A stretch of 64,000 nucleotides of DNA from Hyphomicrobiales bacterium (GTDB lineage: Bacteria; Pseudomonadota; Alphaproteobacteria; Rhizobiales; Rhizobiaceae). The notes beneath the pieces were generated by a model. It saw only the letters and a program-made list of their open reading frames with translations. It was not told the DNA's origin and searched no databases. A program made the translations under genes and the position numbers. How positions within the stretch are numbered: the first letter of the stretch is position 1; each line of letters opens with the position of its first letter. Shown in pieces: positions 17,628 through 31,903 of the stretch. The stretch is from contig UBTA01000007.1 of the NCBI GenBank assembly GCA_900468065.1, forward strand, positions 1 through 64,000. Direction: 5' to 3'.

Positions 17628-18122
17628 TCAGGATTTGCGTTTTGCGTTCAGGGCCTGGTAAACGGCCTTGGGTACGAAGGCGCTGACATCACCGCCCATG
17701 GCAGCGATCTGGCGAACCAATGTGGCGGTAATGGGCCGCGATGCCGTGCCGGCCGGAAGAAACAGGGTCTGGATATCCGGCGCCATCTGCCTGTTCATGC
17801 CCGCCATCTGCATTTCATAGTCGAGATCCGTGCCATCGCGCAGGCCGCGGACCAGCAGCGAAGCACCATGCTTTCGCGCCGCATCGACCACCAGATTGTC
17901 AAAAGAAACAACCGAGATGTCGCCCGCTCTTTCCGGAAGGAATTCTCTGAGCGACTGGGCGATGAGGGCCGCACGCTCCTCGAAGGAAAACAGCGGCGTC
18001 TTGCCGGGATGGATACCGATCGCCACGATGACCGTCGGCGCCACGTTCAGCGCCTGTACCAGCACGTCGAGGTGACCGTTCGTCATCGGGTCGAAGGAGC
18101 CGGGATAAAAAGCAGTGATCAT
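17628..18122 (-). CDS. coaD: Phosphopantetheine adenylyltransferase
   Basis: Coenzyme A pathway enzyme that transfers AMP to 4'-phosphopantetheine. From the ATG at 18122 the protein is 164 residues, the usual size. The nucleotidyltransferase signature is [16 protein letters not shown] with the T/HxGH motif, and the [19 protein letters not shown] segment is the characteristic second motif. The open frame runs to 18182 but the added 20 residues are not family-like. Just upstream begins the promoter region for the tandem tiny membrane proteins on the other strand. Confidence 0.96.
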   Translation of the reverse strand: MITAFYPGSFDPMTNGHLDVLVQALNVAPTVIVAIGIHPGKTPLFSFEERAALIAQSLREFLPERAGDISVVSFDNLVVDAARKHGASLLVRGLRDGTDLDYEMQMAGMNRQMAPDIQTLFLPAGTASRPITATLVRQIAAMGGDVSAFVPKAVYQALNAKRKS

Positions 18123-18343
18123 CGCGCCTGTTTCCGTTTCGAAGCCTTTTGTCACGGACTGCGGCCAATCGCAAGGGAGCACGCTTGCCGCTCCCCGTGT
18201 TCCCTCAGGAACAGCATCCGGACGGCATGAACGCTAAATGAATGCTGCGTTCAAGGTTGTTTCAAGGACGATTTTGTATTCCGGAGGTAGAGAACGGAAC
18301 TTTTTCCAGCCACGGCCGTTTATTGGCTGAAAGGATCACCGCT

Positions 18344-18466
18344 ATGGCACTTATTCTTCTGTCGATGACCATGTTTTTTGTCATGCTTTTTGCAACGGCA
18401 AACGCAATCAGAAACGAAGCGCGCGTGGACCGGACTGGTCTTAACCGCAATCATTTGTTCAAGTAG
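18344..18466 (+). CDS. 40-residue membrane protein, hypothetical
   Basis: Starts MALILLSMTMFFVMLFATANAIRNEARV with an AAGGAT ribosome site about nine bases upstream. One N-terminal membrane segment covers residues 2-20, followed by a basic tail (RNEARVDRTGLNRNH). The open frame continues upstream to 18242 but the ribosome site favours the ATG at 18344. It is followed 13 bases later by a second protein of the same design, so the pair looks like an operon ending in a strong terminator. Function unknown. Confidence 0.6.
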   Translation: MALILLSMTMFFVMLFATANAIRNEARVDRTGLNRNHLFK

Positions 18467-18479
18467 AGGATGATCTGCA

Positions 18480-18620
18480 ATGGCCATCACAATGATGATC
18501 ATATCGGCAGTGATTAGTATCGTGTTCCTGGTCGATTTCGCCAAAACCATTTTCGAACTTCAGCGCGACAGAAGCGCGATGAAGGCGATAAGCCGTGACG
18601 CCGGCGGTTTCAGCGTATGA
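18480..18620 (+). CDS. 46-residue membrane protein, hypothetical
   Basis: The sequence MAITMMIISAVISIVFLVDF forms an N-terminal membrane segment, then a charged tail (KTIFELQRDRSAMKAISRDAGG) that could be a short amphipathic helix. An AGAGGAT ribosome site precedes the ATG at 18480. It lies 13 bases after the 40-residue membrane protein gene and 45 bases before an intrinsic terminator. Shared layout and spacing suggest that the two proteins work together or arose by duplication, although their sequences are not obviously alike. Confidence 0.6.
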   Translation: MAITMMIISAVISIVFLVDFAKTIFELQRDRSAMKAISRDAGGFSV

Positions 18621-18664
18621 CATCTCCAAAGTTTCCAGCGGCAACCTCCAGTGCCAGCTGACAT

Positions 18665-18699
18665 AAAAACCGGACGGTTCCCCTGCCAGTCCGGTTTTT
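18665..18699 (+). terminator. Intrinsic terminator after the tiny membrane protein pair
   Basis: AAAAACCGGAC (18665-18675) pairs with GTCCGGTTTTT (18689-18699) around a 13-base loop; the T run completes a classic terminator on the plus strand. Confidence 0.8.
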
Positions 18700-18747
18700 C
18701 TTTGCCGTGATCACCCCAACGATAGCCGATCAAATTCAATTCCAAAG

Positions 18748-18778
18748 AAAAGCCGGGCGATGCGATCGCCCGGCTTTT
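18748..18778 (-). terminator. Intrinsic terminator of gyrA
   Basis: A perfect 13-bp stem, AAAAGCCGGGCGA with TCGCCCGGCTTTT, around a five-base loop (TGCGA). It begins 20 bases after the gyrA stop codon on the minus strand. Confidence 0.85.
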
Positions 18779-18797
18779 AAAGATGTGATGGAAGATT

Positions 18798-21593
<2,796 letters not shown>

Positions 21594-21824
21594 TTTTGAT
21601 CACGATCTTTGTTCAGAATCAGACAGTTTTTTATAGCCGAATGCATTGGCGAGCGCCAATTTCGGGGCTGGGTTTTGAACAGCCTTTTAGCCTCATCGGC
21701 GCTCTCGCAGGCATTTGCAAGGCAAAAGCGGCAGAACAGTGAAGGACAGCCCTTTCATTCGGCACCACCCTCGCCTAACAATTCATCAGACGGCCATCAT
21801 AAACAAGGCCGCGAGGGGAATGGG

Positions 21825-22454
21825 ATGTCTCAATTCGACCTTCTGATCAATGCGCTGACCACGATCCTGGTCACCATCGATCCGCCCGGCCTTGCGCCGA
21901 TCTTCCTCAGCCTGACGGTCGGCATGAGCCGGCATGAACGCTTTCTGGTGGCCCGCCGCGGCACGCTGATCGCGTTCTTCATCCTGTCGGCCTTCGCGCT
22001 GTTCGGAAACGGTATTCTCGGCCTGCTGGGCATCTCCATCGGTGCTTTCCGGATTGCCGGCGGCCTGCTTTTGTTTTGGATCGCCTTCGAAATGATCTTC
22101 GAGAAACGCAACGAGCGCAAGGAAAAGACCGGCGAGACTGCCATTACCCGCGACCATATCCACAATATCGCGGTGTTTCCGCTGGCGCTGCCATTGATTG
22201 CCGGCCCGGGCGCGATCTCGGCGACGATCCTGCTCTCCGGCTCCTTCTCGGCAACGATCGACCGGGCTCAACTGATCCTGGTCATTGCCTTCTGCCTCGC
22301 CATCCTGTTTGCCGCCCTCGTCATCGCCGACCGCATCGACCGGTTTCTAGGCGTCACCGGCCGCGCCATCCTGACACGCCTGCTGGGCGTCATTCTCGCG
22401 GCCTTGGCCGTTCAGTTCGTCGTCGACGGCGTCAAATCGACCATGGCTTTATAA
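21825..22454 (+). CDS. MarC family integral membrane protein
   Basis: A 209-residue inner membrane protein with about six hydrophobic segments, starting FDLLINALTTILVTIDPPGLAPIFLSL. The TIDPPG(L/N)APIF pattern and the later FPLALPLIAGPGAISATILL are diagnostic of the MarC/UPF0056 family. The name comes from an early link to multiple antibiotic resistance that was later not confirmed; the transported substrate is unknown. The ATG at 21825 gives the conserved start, while the open frame begins at 21609. It is convergent with ssb, sharing a bidirectional terminator. Confidence 0.93.
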   Translation: MSQFDLLINALTTILVTIDPPGLAPIFLSLTVGMSRHERFLVARRGTLIAFFILSAFALFGNGILGLLGISIGAFRIAGGLLLFWIAFEMIFEKRNERKEKTGETAITRDHIHNIAVFPLALPLIAGPGAISATILLSGSFSATIDRAQLILVIAFCLAILFAALVIADRIDRFLGVTGRAILTRLLGVILAALAVQFVVDGVKSTMAL

Positions 22455-22485
22455 GTACGCGCGGTAAACGCGGGCTCCACTGACG

Positions 22486-22513
22486 AAAAAGGCCCGGTGT
22501 CCCGGGCCTTTTT
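22486..22513. terminator. Bidirectional terminator between marC-type gene and ssb
   Basis: AAAAAGGCCCGG pairs with CCGGGCCTTTTT around the loop TGTC. It lies 32 bases after the MarC stop and 19 bases after the ssb stop on the other strand, so it can serve both. Confidence 0.9.
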
Positions 22514-22531
22514 GACTGTCGAACGCTTTGA

Positions 22532-23080
22532 TCAGAACGGGATATCATCGTCCATGTCGCGCGAAAAGTTTCCACCGCCGCCGCTGCTGCTAGCGCCGCC
22601 GCCGGAGCGGGCTGCCGGTGCAGAGGATGGACGATCGTAATCACCGCCGTAGTTGTCCGAGCCGCCGCCGGTGTTGCCGCCGCCATATTCAGAGCCGCCC
22701 CGACCACCGCCGGCACCCTGCCCGTCACCACGGCCGCCGAGCATGGTGAGCGTCGAATTGAAGCCCTGCAGCACGACTTCCGTCGAATAGCGATCCTGGC
22801 CGTCCTTGTCCTGCCATTTGCGGGTCTGCAACTGGCCTTCAATATAGACCGTCGCGCCCTTCTTCAGATACTGCTCGGCAACCTTGCAGAGACCTTCGTT
22901 GAAGATCACCACACGGTGCCATTCGGTCTTTTCCTTGCGCTCGCCGGAATTGCGGTCGCGCCAGCTTTCCGACGTCGCAATGTTCAGGTTGGCGATCGGC
23001 TTGCCATCCTGCGTGCGCCGGATTTCCGGGTCTGCCCCGAGGTTACCGATCAAAATCACCTTGTTGACACTACCTGCCAT
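22532..23080 (-). CDS. ssb: Single-stranded DNA-binding protein
   Basis: Replication and repair protein of 182 residues. An N-terminal OB fold ([21 protein letters not shown], then [15 protein letters not shown] and [17 protein letters not shown]) is followed by a long glycine- and serine-rich linker and the acidic tip DDDIPF used to recruit partner proteins. Divergent from uvrA, with an SOS box midway between them, so both genes are probably induced by DNA damage through LexA. Confidence 0.97.
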   Translation of the reverse strand: MAGSVNKVILIGNLGADPEIRRTQDGKPIANLNIATSESWRDRNSGERKEKTEWHRVVIFNEGLCKVAEQYLKKGATVYIEGQLQTRKWQDKDGQDRYSTEVVLQGFNSTLTMLGGRGDGQGAGGGRGGSEYGGGNTGGGSDNYGGDYDRPSSAPAARSGGGASSSGGGGNFSRDMDDDIPF

Positions 23081-23206
23081 CTTGCTTTTCCCGCTATCCT
23101 GCCCAGCCTTCCAGCCCGGCTACCAAATTCAGAACGCACATCTTAGCGGCTGACGGCCAAGCATACGCCCCTTTGCATTGTGTCATCCACAACAGATTTC
23201 GAATTT

Positions 23207-23221
23207 TGTTCTATCTTTGTT
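23207..23221. promoter_or_regulatory. LexA (SOS) box, GTTC-N7-GTTC
   Basis: Exact match to the alphaproteobacterial LexA site: GTTC at 23207-23210, seven bases, GTTC at 23218-23221. It is 126 bases before the ssb start and 125 bases before the uvrA start, placed to control both divergent genes. Confidence 0.85.
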
Positions 23222-23345
23222 CTATTAAATTTGTAATAACCTGTCAACCGACTCGGAAAGCCCGCTGTTTTTCACCTTGCGCCTCGACATGGGCGCTGGC
23301 GTACTTAAATAGGAGCTTTCCAATACATATACAAAGCTGGGCACG

Positions 23346-26267
<2,922 letters not shown>

Positions 26268-26291
26268 GCCGTAGAACGAGAGGGAAAGAGT

Positions 26292-27095
26292 ATGTCGACA
26301 TCAGGCGCGATCCGCTGCGGTATTGGCGGCTGGACCTTCGATCCCTGGGAGGGGACGTTCTATCCGGAAAAGCTGCCGAAGAAGCGGCAGCTGGAATATG
26401 CCAGCAGCCAGCTGAAAGCCATTGAGGTCAACGGCACCTATTACGGCTCGCAAAAGCCGGAGACGTTCGCCAAGTGGGCGTCGGAAGTGCCGGATGATTT
26501 TATCTTCTCGCTGAAGGCCAGCCGCTTTGCCACCAACAAGAAGGTGCTGGCGGAGGCCGGTGAATCGATCGGCAAATTTCTGGGTCAGGGGCTGACGGAG
26601 CTCGGACCGCATCTTGGCCCCATCCTCTGGCAGTTCATGCCGACGAAGAAATTCGACGCTGAGGATTTTGGTGCGTTTCTGGCACTGCTGCCGGAGAAGC
26701 AGGATGGATTGACGCTGCGCCATGTCGTTGAAGTGCGGCACGATTCCTTCCGTACGCCGGAATTCGCCGCCCTGCTTGCCAGACACAAGGTCGCGGTCGT
26801 CTGCGCCGACCATTTCGACTATCCGATGATCGCCGATGTGACTGGTGATTTCGTCTATGCGCGCCTTCAAACCGGCAGCGACGACGTCGCGACCTGTTAT
26901 GATGAAAAACGCCTCGATCTCTGGGCTGACCGGGTGAAAATCTGGGCTGCGGGCGGCGATATTGGCGATCTCGCCCATGCCGATCCCGCCCATAAGCCGG
27001 AAAACAAGCCGCGCGACGTATTTGCGTTCTTCATCACCGAGGGCAAGGTGAATGCGCCAAACGGGGCGCGGGCCCTGCAGAAGCGGGTGGATTGA
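26292..27095 (+). CDS. DUF72 domain-containing protein
   Basis: A 267-residue protein of the DUF72/YecE family, which has a TIM-barrel-like fold and unknown activity. Family hallmarks are GIGGWTFDPWEGTFYPEKLP at the N-terminus, the EVNGTYYG segment, FSLKASRFATNKK, and the VEVRHDSF motif. It begins 25 bases after the uvrA stop, with a GAGAGGGAAAG ribosome site, so it may be read through from uvrA. Its stop codon touches the stop of the next gene, which runs the other way, with no space for a terminator. Confidence 0.92.
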   Translation: MSTSGAIRCGIGGWTFDPWEGTFYPEKLPKKRQLEYASSQLKAIEVNGTYYGSQKPETFAKWASEVPDDFIFSLKASRFATNKKVLAEAGESIGKFLGQGLTELGPHLGPILWQFMPTKKFDAEDFGAFLALLPEKQDGLTLRHVVEVRHDSFRTPEFAALLARHKVAVVCADHFDYPMIADVTGDFVYARLQTGSDDVATCYDEKRLDLWADRVKIWAAGGDIGDLAHADPAHKPENKPRDVFAFFITEGKVNAPNGARALQKRVD

Positions 27096-28580
27096 TCAGC
27101 CAATGGCTGGCAAGGGCGCGATTGCGGCGGCCAGGTCTTCCGCGGTCAACCCCTCGCCCGCTTTGTTTCCGGCCCGGCCGTGTCTCCAGACACCGGCAGC
27201 AGCAGCCTCAAAGGCTGGCATGCCCTGTGCCAGATGTGCACCGATAATGCCCGCAAGCGTATCGCCGGATCCGGCCGTCGCCAGCCAGGGCGGCGCATTG
27301 GTGTTGATCGCGGCGCGGCCGTCGGGCGATGCGATGACGGTGTCGGCGCCCTTGTAGACGATGACGGCATGACTGCGTTTGGCAGCCGCGGTGGCACGAT
27401 CGACTTTTGACAGAGTTGGGTCGGCGTCGATATCCGCAAACAACCGGGCGAACTCGCCGTCGTGCGGGGTCATGACCAGATGGGTTTTACCTCCAGCAAA
27501 GGCGTCAAACAGTAGCGCCGGATCATCCTGGAAAGCGGTGATCCCGTCGGCATCGAGCACCAGCGCCCGCTCGCACAGCACCAGGGCGTATTGCCGCGCC
27601 CTCTCCAGATCGCCAAATCCAGGACCGAGCACAAAGGCGCTGATGCGTTTGTCGGCAAGCCAGTGCGACACGCCGACGGCGTCGTCGACTTCCTTCAGCA
27701 TCACGGCTGTCAGATGCGCGGCATTGGCGGCAAGCGCCGCGGAAGGCGACGCAAGCGTCACCAGTCCGGCGCCCGCCGTCAAACCGGCCATAGCCGACAG
27801 CCGTGCCGCACCGGTTGAAAGCGGCCCGCCTGAGAAGATAGCGAGATGGCCGCGTTTGAATTTATGGGCTGAGGGATCAAGGACATGCGTATGGCCGGCC
27901 CAAAGATGCGGGCCGTTTTCGCAAAGACCGCTGGCATGGCTAAGCAGAATGCGCTCGGGTATGCCGATGTCGAACACTTGCAGGCTGCCACAGAGTGTAC
28001 GGCCCGGCATCAGCAGATGCCCCGGCTTTCGTGCCATGAAGGTGATGGTTTGGCTGGCGCGAAAACTCTCGCCCAGCACTTGCCCGGTGCGACCGTCAAG
28101 GCCGGACGGCAGGTCAATGGCGATGACCGGCAATCCGGCTTGTGTAACCGCCTGCATCGTCAACGCCACCGCAGGTGTGACCGGGCGCGCGAGGCCCGCG
28201 CCGAACAGGGCATCGATGACGATATCTCCGGGCTGCGGCGTATAGTGCGCGAGAGGAGCAGTGCTCCCCGTCCAGTCCTTAAACGCAAGCGCTGCATCGC
28301 CGTTGAGCTGGCCGGGCTCGCCGAGGGAAAAAACGCAGACCGCAACCCCGCTGCCGGCCAAGGCCGCCGCCGCGACATACCCGTCGCCACCATTGTTGCC
28401 GGGTCCACACAGAACGACAAACCGCAAGGCGCCGGGGTAAAGCCGTAGTGCTGCGGCGGCGACAGCCATGCCGGCGGATGTCATTAGCCGAAAACTGTCG
28501 ATGCCCGACAGCGCGGCATCGCGATCGATGGCAGACATTTCAGCGGGTGCAATGATCAGGGCGTCGCGAGGAATTGGCAT
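27096..28580 (-). CDS. nnr: Bifunctional NAD(P)H-hydrate epimerase / ADP-dependent NAD(P)H-hydrate dehydratase
   Basis: Metabolite repair enzyme of 494 residues that restores damaged, hydrated NADH and NADPH. The N-terminal YjeF_N epimerase half has AGMAVAAAALRLY and the GPGNNGGDGYVAA loop; the C-terminal kinase-like dehydratase half has VLGPGFG, MTPHDGEFARLF and ATAGSGDTLAGIIGAHLA. The ATG at 28580 (MPIPRDALIIAP) is preferred to the open frame start at 28619. It lies divergent from glnB with a 337-base control region between. Confidence 0.95.
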   Translation of the reverse strand: MPIPRDALIIAPAEMSAIDRDAALSGIDSFRLMTSAGMAVAAAALRLYPGALRFVVLCGPGNNGGDGYVAAAALAGSGVAVCVFSLGEPGQLNGDAALAFKDWTGSTAPLAHYTPQPGDIVIDALFGAGLARPVTPAVALTMQAVTQAGLPVIAIDLPSGLDGRTGQVLGESFRASQTITFMARKPGHLLMPGRTLCGSLQVFDIGIPERILLSHASGLCENGPHLWAGHTHVLDPSAHKFKRGHLAIFSGGPLSTGAARLSAMAGLTAGAGLVTLASPSAALAANAAHLTAVMLKEVDDAVGVSHWLADKRISAFVLGPGFGDLERARQYALVLCERALVLDADGITAFQDDPALLFDAFAGGKTHLVMTPHDGEFARLFADIDADPTLSKVDRATAAAKRSHAVIVYKGADTVIASPDGRAAINTNAPPWLATAGSGDTLAGIIGAHLAQGMPAFEAAAAGVWRHGRAGNKAGEGLTAEDLAAAIAPLPAIG

Positions 28581-28655
28581 CCGGACAAAATGCCCCCAAG
28601 CAGCAGCGGCGACAAGCACAAACTACAGGCCGATTTTGTATATTTTTTATGCATT

Positions 28656-28672
28656 TGCACATAATTGGCGCT
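28656..28672. promoter_or_regulatory. Probable NtrC binding site
   Basis: TGCACATAATTGGCGCT matches the NtrC consensus TGCACCA-N3-TGGTGCA at most positions. It is about 185 bases upstream of the sigma-54 promoter, a normal enhancer distance. Confidence 0.55.
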
Positions 28673-28761
28673 CAAATATCACGCTTAACCGAACAGCAAG
28701 GGCAAGCAGTTGCGGACAACCTGCTTTCACGCAGAAAAATTCATAAAAAATAGGCAAATGA

Positions 28762-29256
<495 letters not shown>

Positions 29257-29316
29257 TCCGCCTGACCGTTCGGTTCAGGCCATACCTCGTCATCTCAAAA
29301 GAGGGACTTTCAAAAA

Positions 29317-30726
29317 ATGACGACTGCAAATGATATCCTCAAGCAAATCAAGGATAACGACGTCAAGTTCGTTGATCTGCGCTTTACCGATCCGAAGGGC
29401 AAGCTGCATCATCTGACGATGGACATCGGCTGTGTCGACGAAGACATGTTCGCCGATGGCGTGATGTTCGACGGCTCGTCGATCGGTGGCTGGAAGGCCA
29501 TCAACGAGTCCGACATGGTGCTGATGCCGGATCCGGCAACCGTACACATGGATCCTTTCTTTGCGCAGTCCACGATGGTTATCGTCTGCGACATTCTCGA
29601 TCCGGTCTCCGGCGAAGCCTATAACCGCGATCCGCGCGGCATCGCCAAGAAGGCCGAGGCCTATCTCAAGGCATCCGGCATCGGCGACACCGTCTTCGTT
29701 GGCCCGGAACCGGAATTCTTCGTATTCGACGACGTCAAGTACAAGGCTGATCCGTACAATACCGGCTTCAAGCTCGATTCGTCGGAACTGCCGTCGAACG
29801 ACGACACCGATTACGAGACCGGCAACCTCGGTCACCGTCCGCGCGTCAAGGGCGGCTATTTCCCGGTTCCGCCGATCGACAGCTGCCAGGACATGCGTTC
29901 CGAAATGCTGACGGTCCTGACGGAAATGGGCGTCACCGTTGAAAAGCAGCACCACGAAGTGGCCGCCGCCCAGCACGAACTGGGTGTCCGGTTCGACACC
30001 CTGGTGCGCAATGCCGACAAGGTGCAGATCTACAAATACGTCGTGCACCAGGTCGCCAATGCCTATGGCAAGACGGCAACCTTCATGCCGAAGCCGATTT
30101 TCGGTGACAACGGCTCGGGCATGCACGTCCACCTGTCGATCTGGAAGGACAGCAAGCCAACCTTCGCCGGCGACGAATATGCCGGCCTGTCGGAAAGCTG
30201 CCTTTTCTTCATCGGCGGCATCATCAAGCATGCCAAATCGATCAACGCCTTTTCCAACCCGACGACGAATTCCTACAAGCGTCTCGTCCCGGGTTATGAG
30301 GCACCGGTTCTGCTGGCTTACTCGGCCCGCAACCGCTCGGCTTCGTGCCGTATTCCGTTCGGCACGGGTCCAAAGTCGAAGCGCGTCGAAGTCCGCTTCC
30401 CCGATCCGCTGGCAAACCCGTACCTCGCCTTTGCCGCCATGCTGATGGCCGGCCTCGACGGCATCAAGAACAAGATCCATCCTGGCAAGGCCATGGACAA
30501 GGATCTCTACGACCTGCCGCCGAAGGAACTGAAGAAGATCCCGACCGTCTGCGGCTCGTTGCGCGAAGCGCTGGAAAGCCTCGACAAGGATCGCAAGTAC
30601 CTGACCGCCGGCGGCGTCTTCGACGACGACCAGATCGATGCCTATATCGAACTGAAGATGGTCGAGGTCATGCGCTACGAGATGACCCCGCATCCGGTCG
30701 AATTCGACATGTACTACTCGGCCTAA
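29317..30726 (+). CDS. glnA: Glutamine synthetase type I
   Basis: Makes glutamine from glutamate, ammonia and ATP. The dodecamer-forming type I enzyme is 469 residues, with [17 protein letters not shown] near residues 50-66, the metal site region [19 protein letters not shown], the ATP segment [11 protein letters not shown] and the adenylylation loop [11 protein letters not shown], where the Tyr near residue 398 is the modification site. Regulation is therefore both transcriptional (NtrC) and by covalent adenylylation controlled through PII. An intrinsic terminator follows about 40 bases after the stop. Confidence 0.98.
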   Translation: MTTANDILKQIKDNDVKFVDLRFTDPKGKLHHLTMDIGCVDEDMFADGVMFDGSSIGGWKAINESDMVLMPDPATVHMDPFFAQSTMVIVCDILDPVSGEAYNRDPRGIAKKAEAYLKASGIGDTVFVGPEPEFFVFDDVKYKADPYNTGFKLDSSELPSNDDTDYETGNLGHRPRVKGGYFPVPPIDSCQDMRSEMLTVLTEMGVTVEKQHHEVAAAQHELGVRFDTLVRNADKVQIYKYVVHQVANAYGKTATFMPKPIFGDNGSGMHVHLSIWKDSKPTFAGDEYAGLSESCLFFIGGIIKHAKSINAFSNPTTNSYKRLVPGYEAPVLLAYSARNRSASCRIPFGTGPKSKRVEVRFPDPLANPYLAFAAMLMAGLDGIKNKIHPGKAMDKDLYDLPPKELKKIPTVCGSLREALESLDKDRKYLTAGGVFDDDQIDAYIELKMVEVMRYEMTPHPVEFDMYYSA

Positions 30727-30767
30727 CAGCCGGTTTCGGACCCGTCAGCGGTCCGTATCAACACAAC

Positions 30768-30799
30768 AAAGAGCCGGCTTCTCGCGAAGCCGGCTCTTT
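30768..30799. terminator. Terminator of glnA, probably bidirectional
   Basis: A perfect 13-bp stem, AAAGAGCCGGCTT with AAGCCGGCTCTTT, and loop CTCGCG. It also lies 21 bases after the stop of the TAXI gene on the other strand. Confidence 0.85.
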
Positions 30800-30820
30800 G
30801 TGTTTGGGCGCTGGCGGCGT

Positions 30821-31855
30821 CTATTGTTTCTTCAGGCGCTGCTTCAGGAGATTGAGGTATTCCTCGTTGTTATCCTGGCCTTGGCTTGCGGTCGCTGGTG
30901 CCTTGCAGGTCGGCTTGTAGTCGAGCGCCATGCCGGCCTTGACGCAGACCCCTACCTGCCAGCCGGGCGGCAGCGCTGTGAGGTCGACATCTTTCCATTT
31001 CGGATGGCCGCTTGCCTGCAGCTTGTCGAGATTATTGAGGATGAGGCTGGAAAACTCCGAGACGGCCTTGCAGCTTTCCCGTTGGTACGCGTTGCGCTTG
31101 ATGTCATAGTCATAGGTCATCATCACAGCCTTGACCGCGATCAACTCGACGGGCTCCTTCTGGAAGGTATAGGTTCCAGCGTCGATCCGCGACTGCGTGT
31201 AGGTTGCCAGAAGCGGCGCTTCGGTGATCGGCACCAGATGGAATTTCGCACCGTCGATCGGATTGTTCTTGAACAGCGCTGCCGGCGCGCCGGCGACATA
31301 GAAGAAGGCATCGATCTCGCCTGCGAGAAGCTTCGGCAGGGCTGCATCCGGATTGAGCGGAACCCGCTCCCCGGTCTTTACCTGCAGGATGTCGAGGATC
31401 AGGGAAGACGTGAGGAAGGTGCCGCTGTCCTTGACGCCGACGGCAACCTTCTTGCCGGCAAGATCTCCCATGTCCTTAATGTCGGTGCGGGCCAGAACAT
31501 GAATTTCCTCGTTGTAGAGCGGAAACATGATGCGCACGCCGCGCACGGCCTGCTGCACTTCCGGATCATCGGCCTCGAATGTTTTCAGATATTCGAGCAC
31601 ATCGCTCTGGACGATGCCGAACTGGGTATTCTTGCTGTTGCGGACGCCGACGAAATTCTCAAGCGAACCCGCAGATTCCTTGACGTTGAGGGTCAGGCCA
31701 CACGTCTTGCCGAGCACTGCAACATCCCGTCCAATCTGGATATAGGTGCCCTGCGGCCCTCCGGTCATGATGTTCTTTTCGAACTCGGCTGCCGATACCG
31801 GAGTGAGCGCAAGCGCCGTCAGGATCGTTGCGGCCATGAAAGCCTGTCGGAACAT
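30821..31855 (-). CDS. TAXI family solute-binding protein (TRAP transporter type), without permease genes
   Basis: Exported binding protein of 344 residues. After a signal peptide (MFRQAFMAATILTALALTPVSAAE) comes the TAXI family start MTGGPQGTYIQIGRDVA, then FGIVQSDVLEYL and AGKKVAVGVKDSGTFLTS, and the Phe/Tyr-rich binding-site segment IDAFFYVAGAPAALF. TAXI proteins normally feed a fused DctQM permease; none is encoded within the window. The C-terminus carries an unusual extension with a Gln-rich tail (TASQGQDNNEEYLNLLKQRLKKQ) that could form a helix. The next gene upstream, 48 bases away, encodes a membrane-anchored coiled-coil protein. The ligand is unknown. Confidence 0.88.
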   Translation of the reverse strand: MFRQAFMAATILTALALTPVSAAEFEKNIMTGGPQGTYIQIGRDVAVLGKTCGLTLNVKESAGSLENFVGVRNSKNTQFGIVQSDVLEYLKTFEADDPEVQQAVRGVRIMFPLYNEEIHVLARTDIKDMGDLAGKKVAVGVKDSGTFLTSSLILDILQVKTGERVPLNPDAALPKLLAGEIDAFFYVAGAPAALFKNNPIDGAKFHLVPITEAPLLATYTQSRIDAGTYTFQKEPVELIAVKAVMMTYDYDIKRNAYQRESCKAVSEFSSLILNNLDKLQASGHPKWKDVDLTALPPGWQVGVCVKAGMALDYKPTCKAPATASQGQDNNEEYLNLLKQRLKKQ

Positions 31856-31903
31856 CGTGTTTTCTCCACATATGGCATCGGCCAGGCAGGCGGATACCGG
31901 TTG

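Noticed and set aside
16692-18230. A 512-residue plus-strand frame spanning ppiB, ppiA and coaD
   Set aside because: It is the antisense shadow of three well-supported genes; its His/Asp/Arg-rich composition is typical of such shadows.
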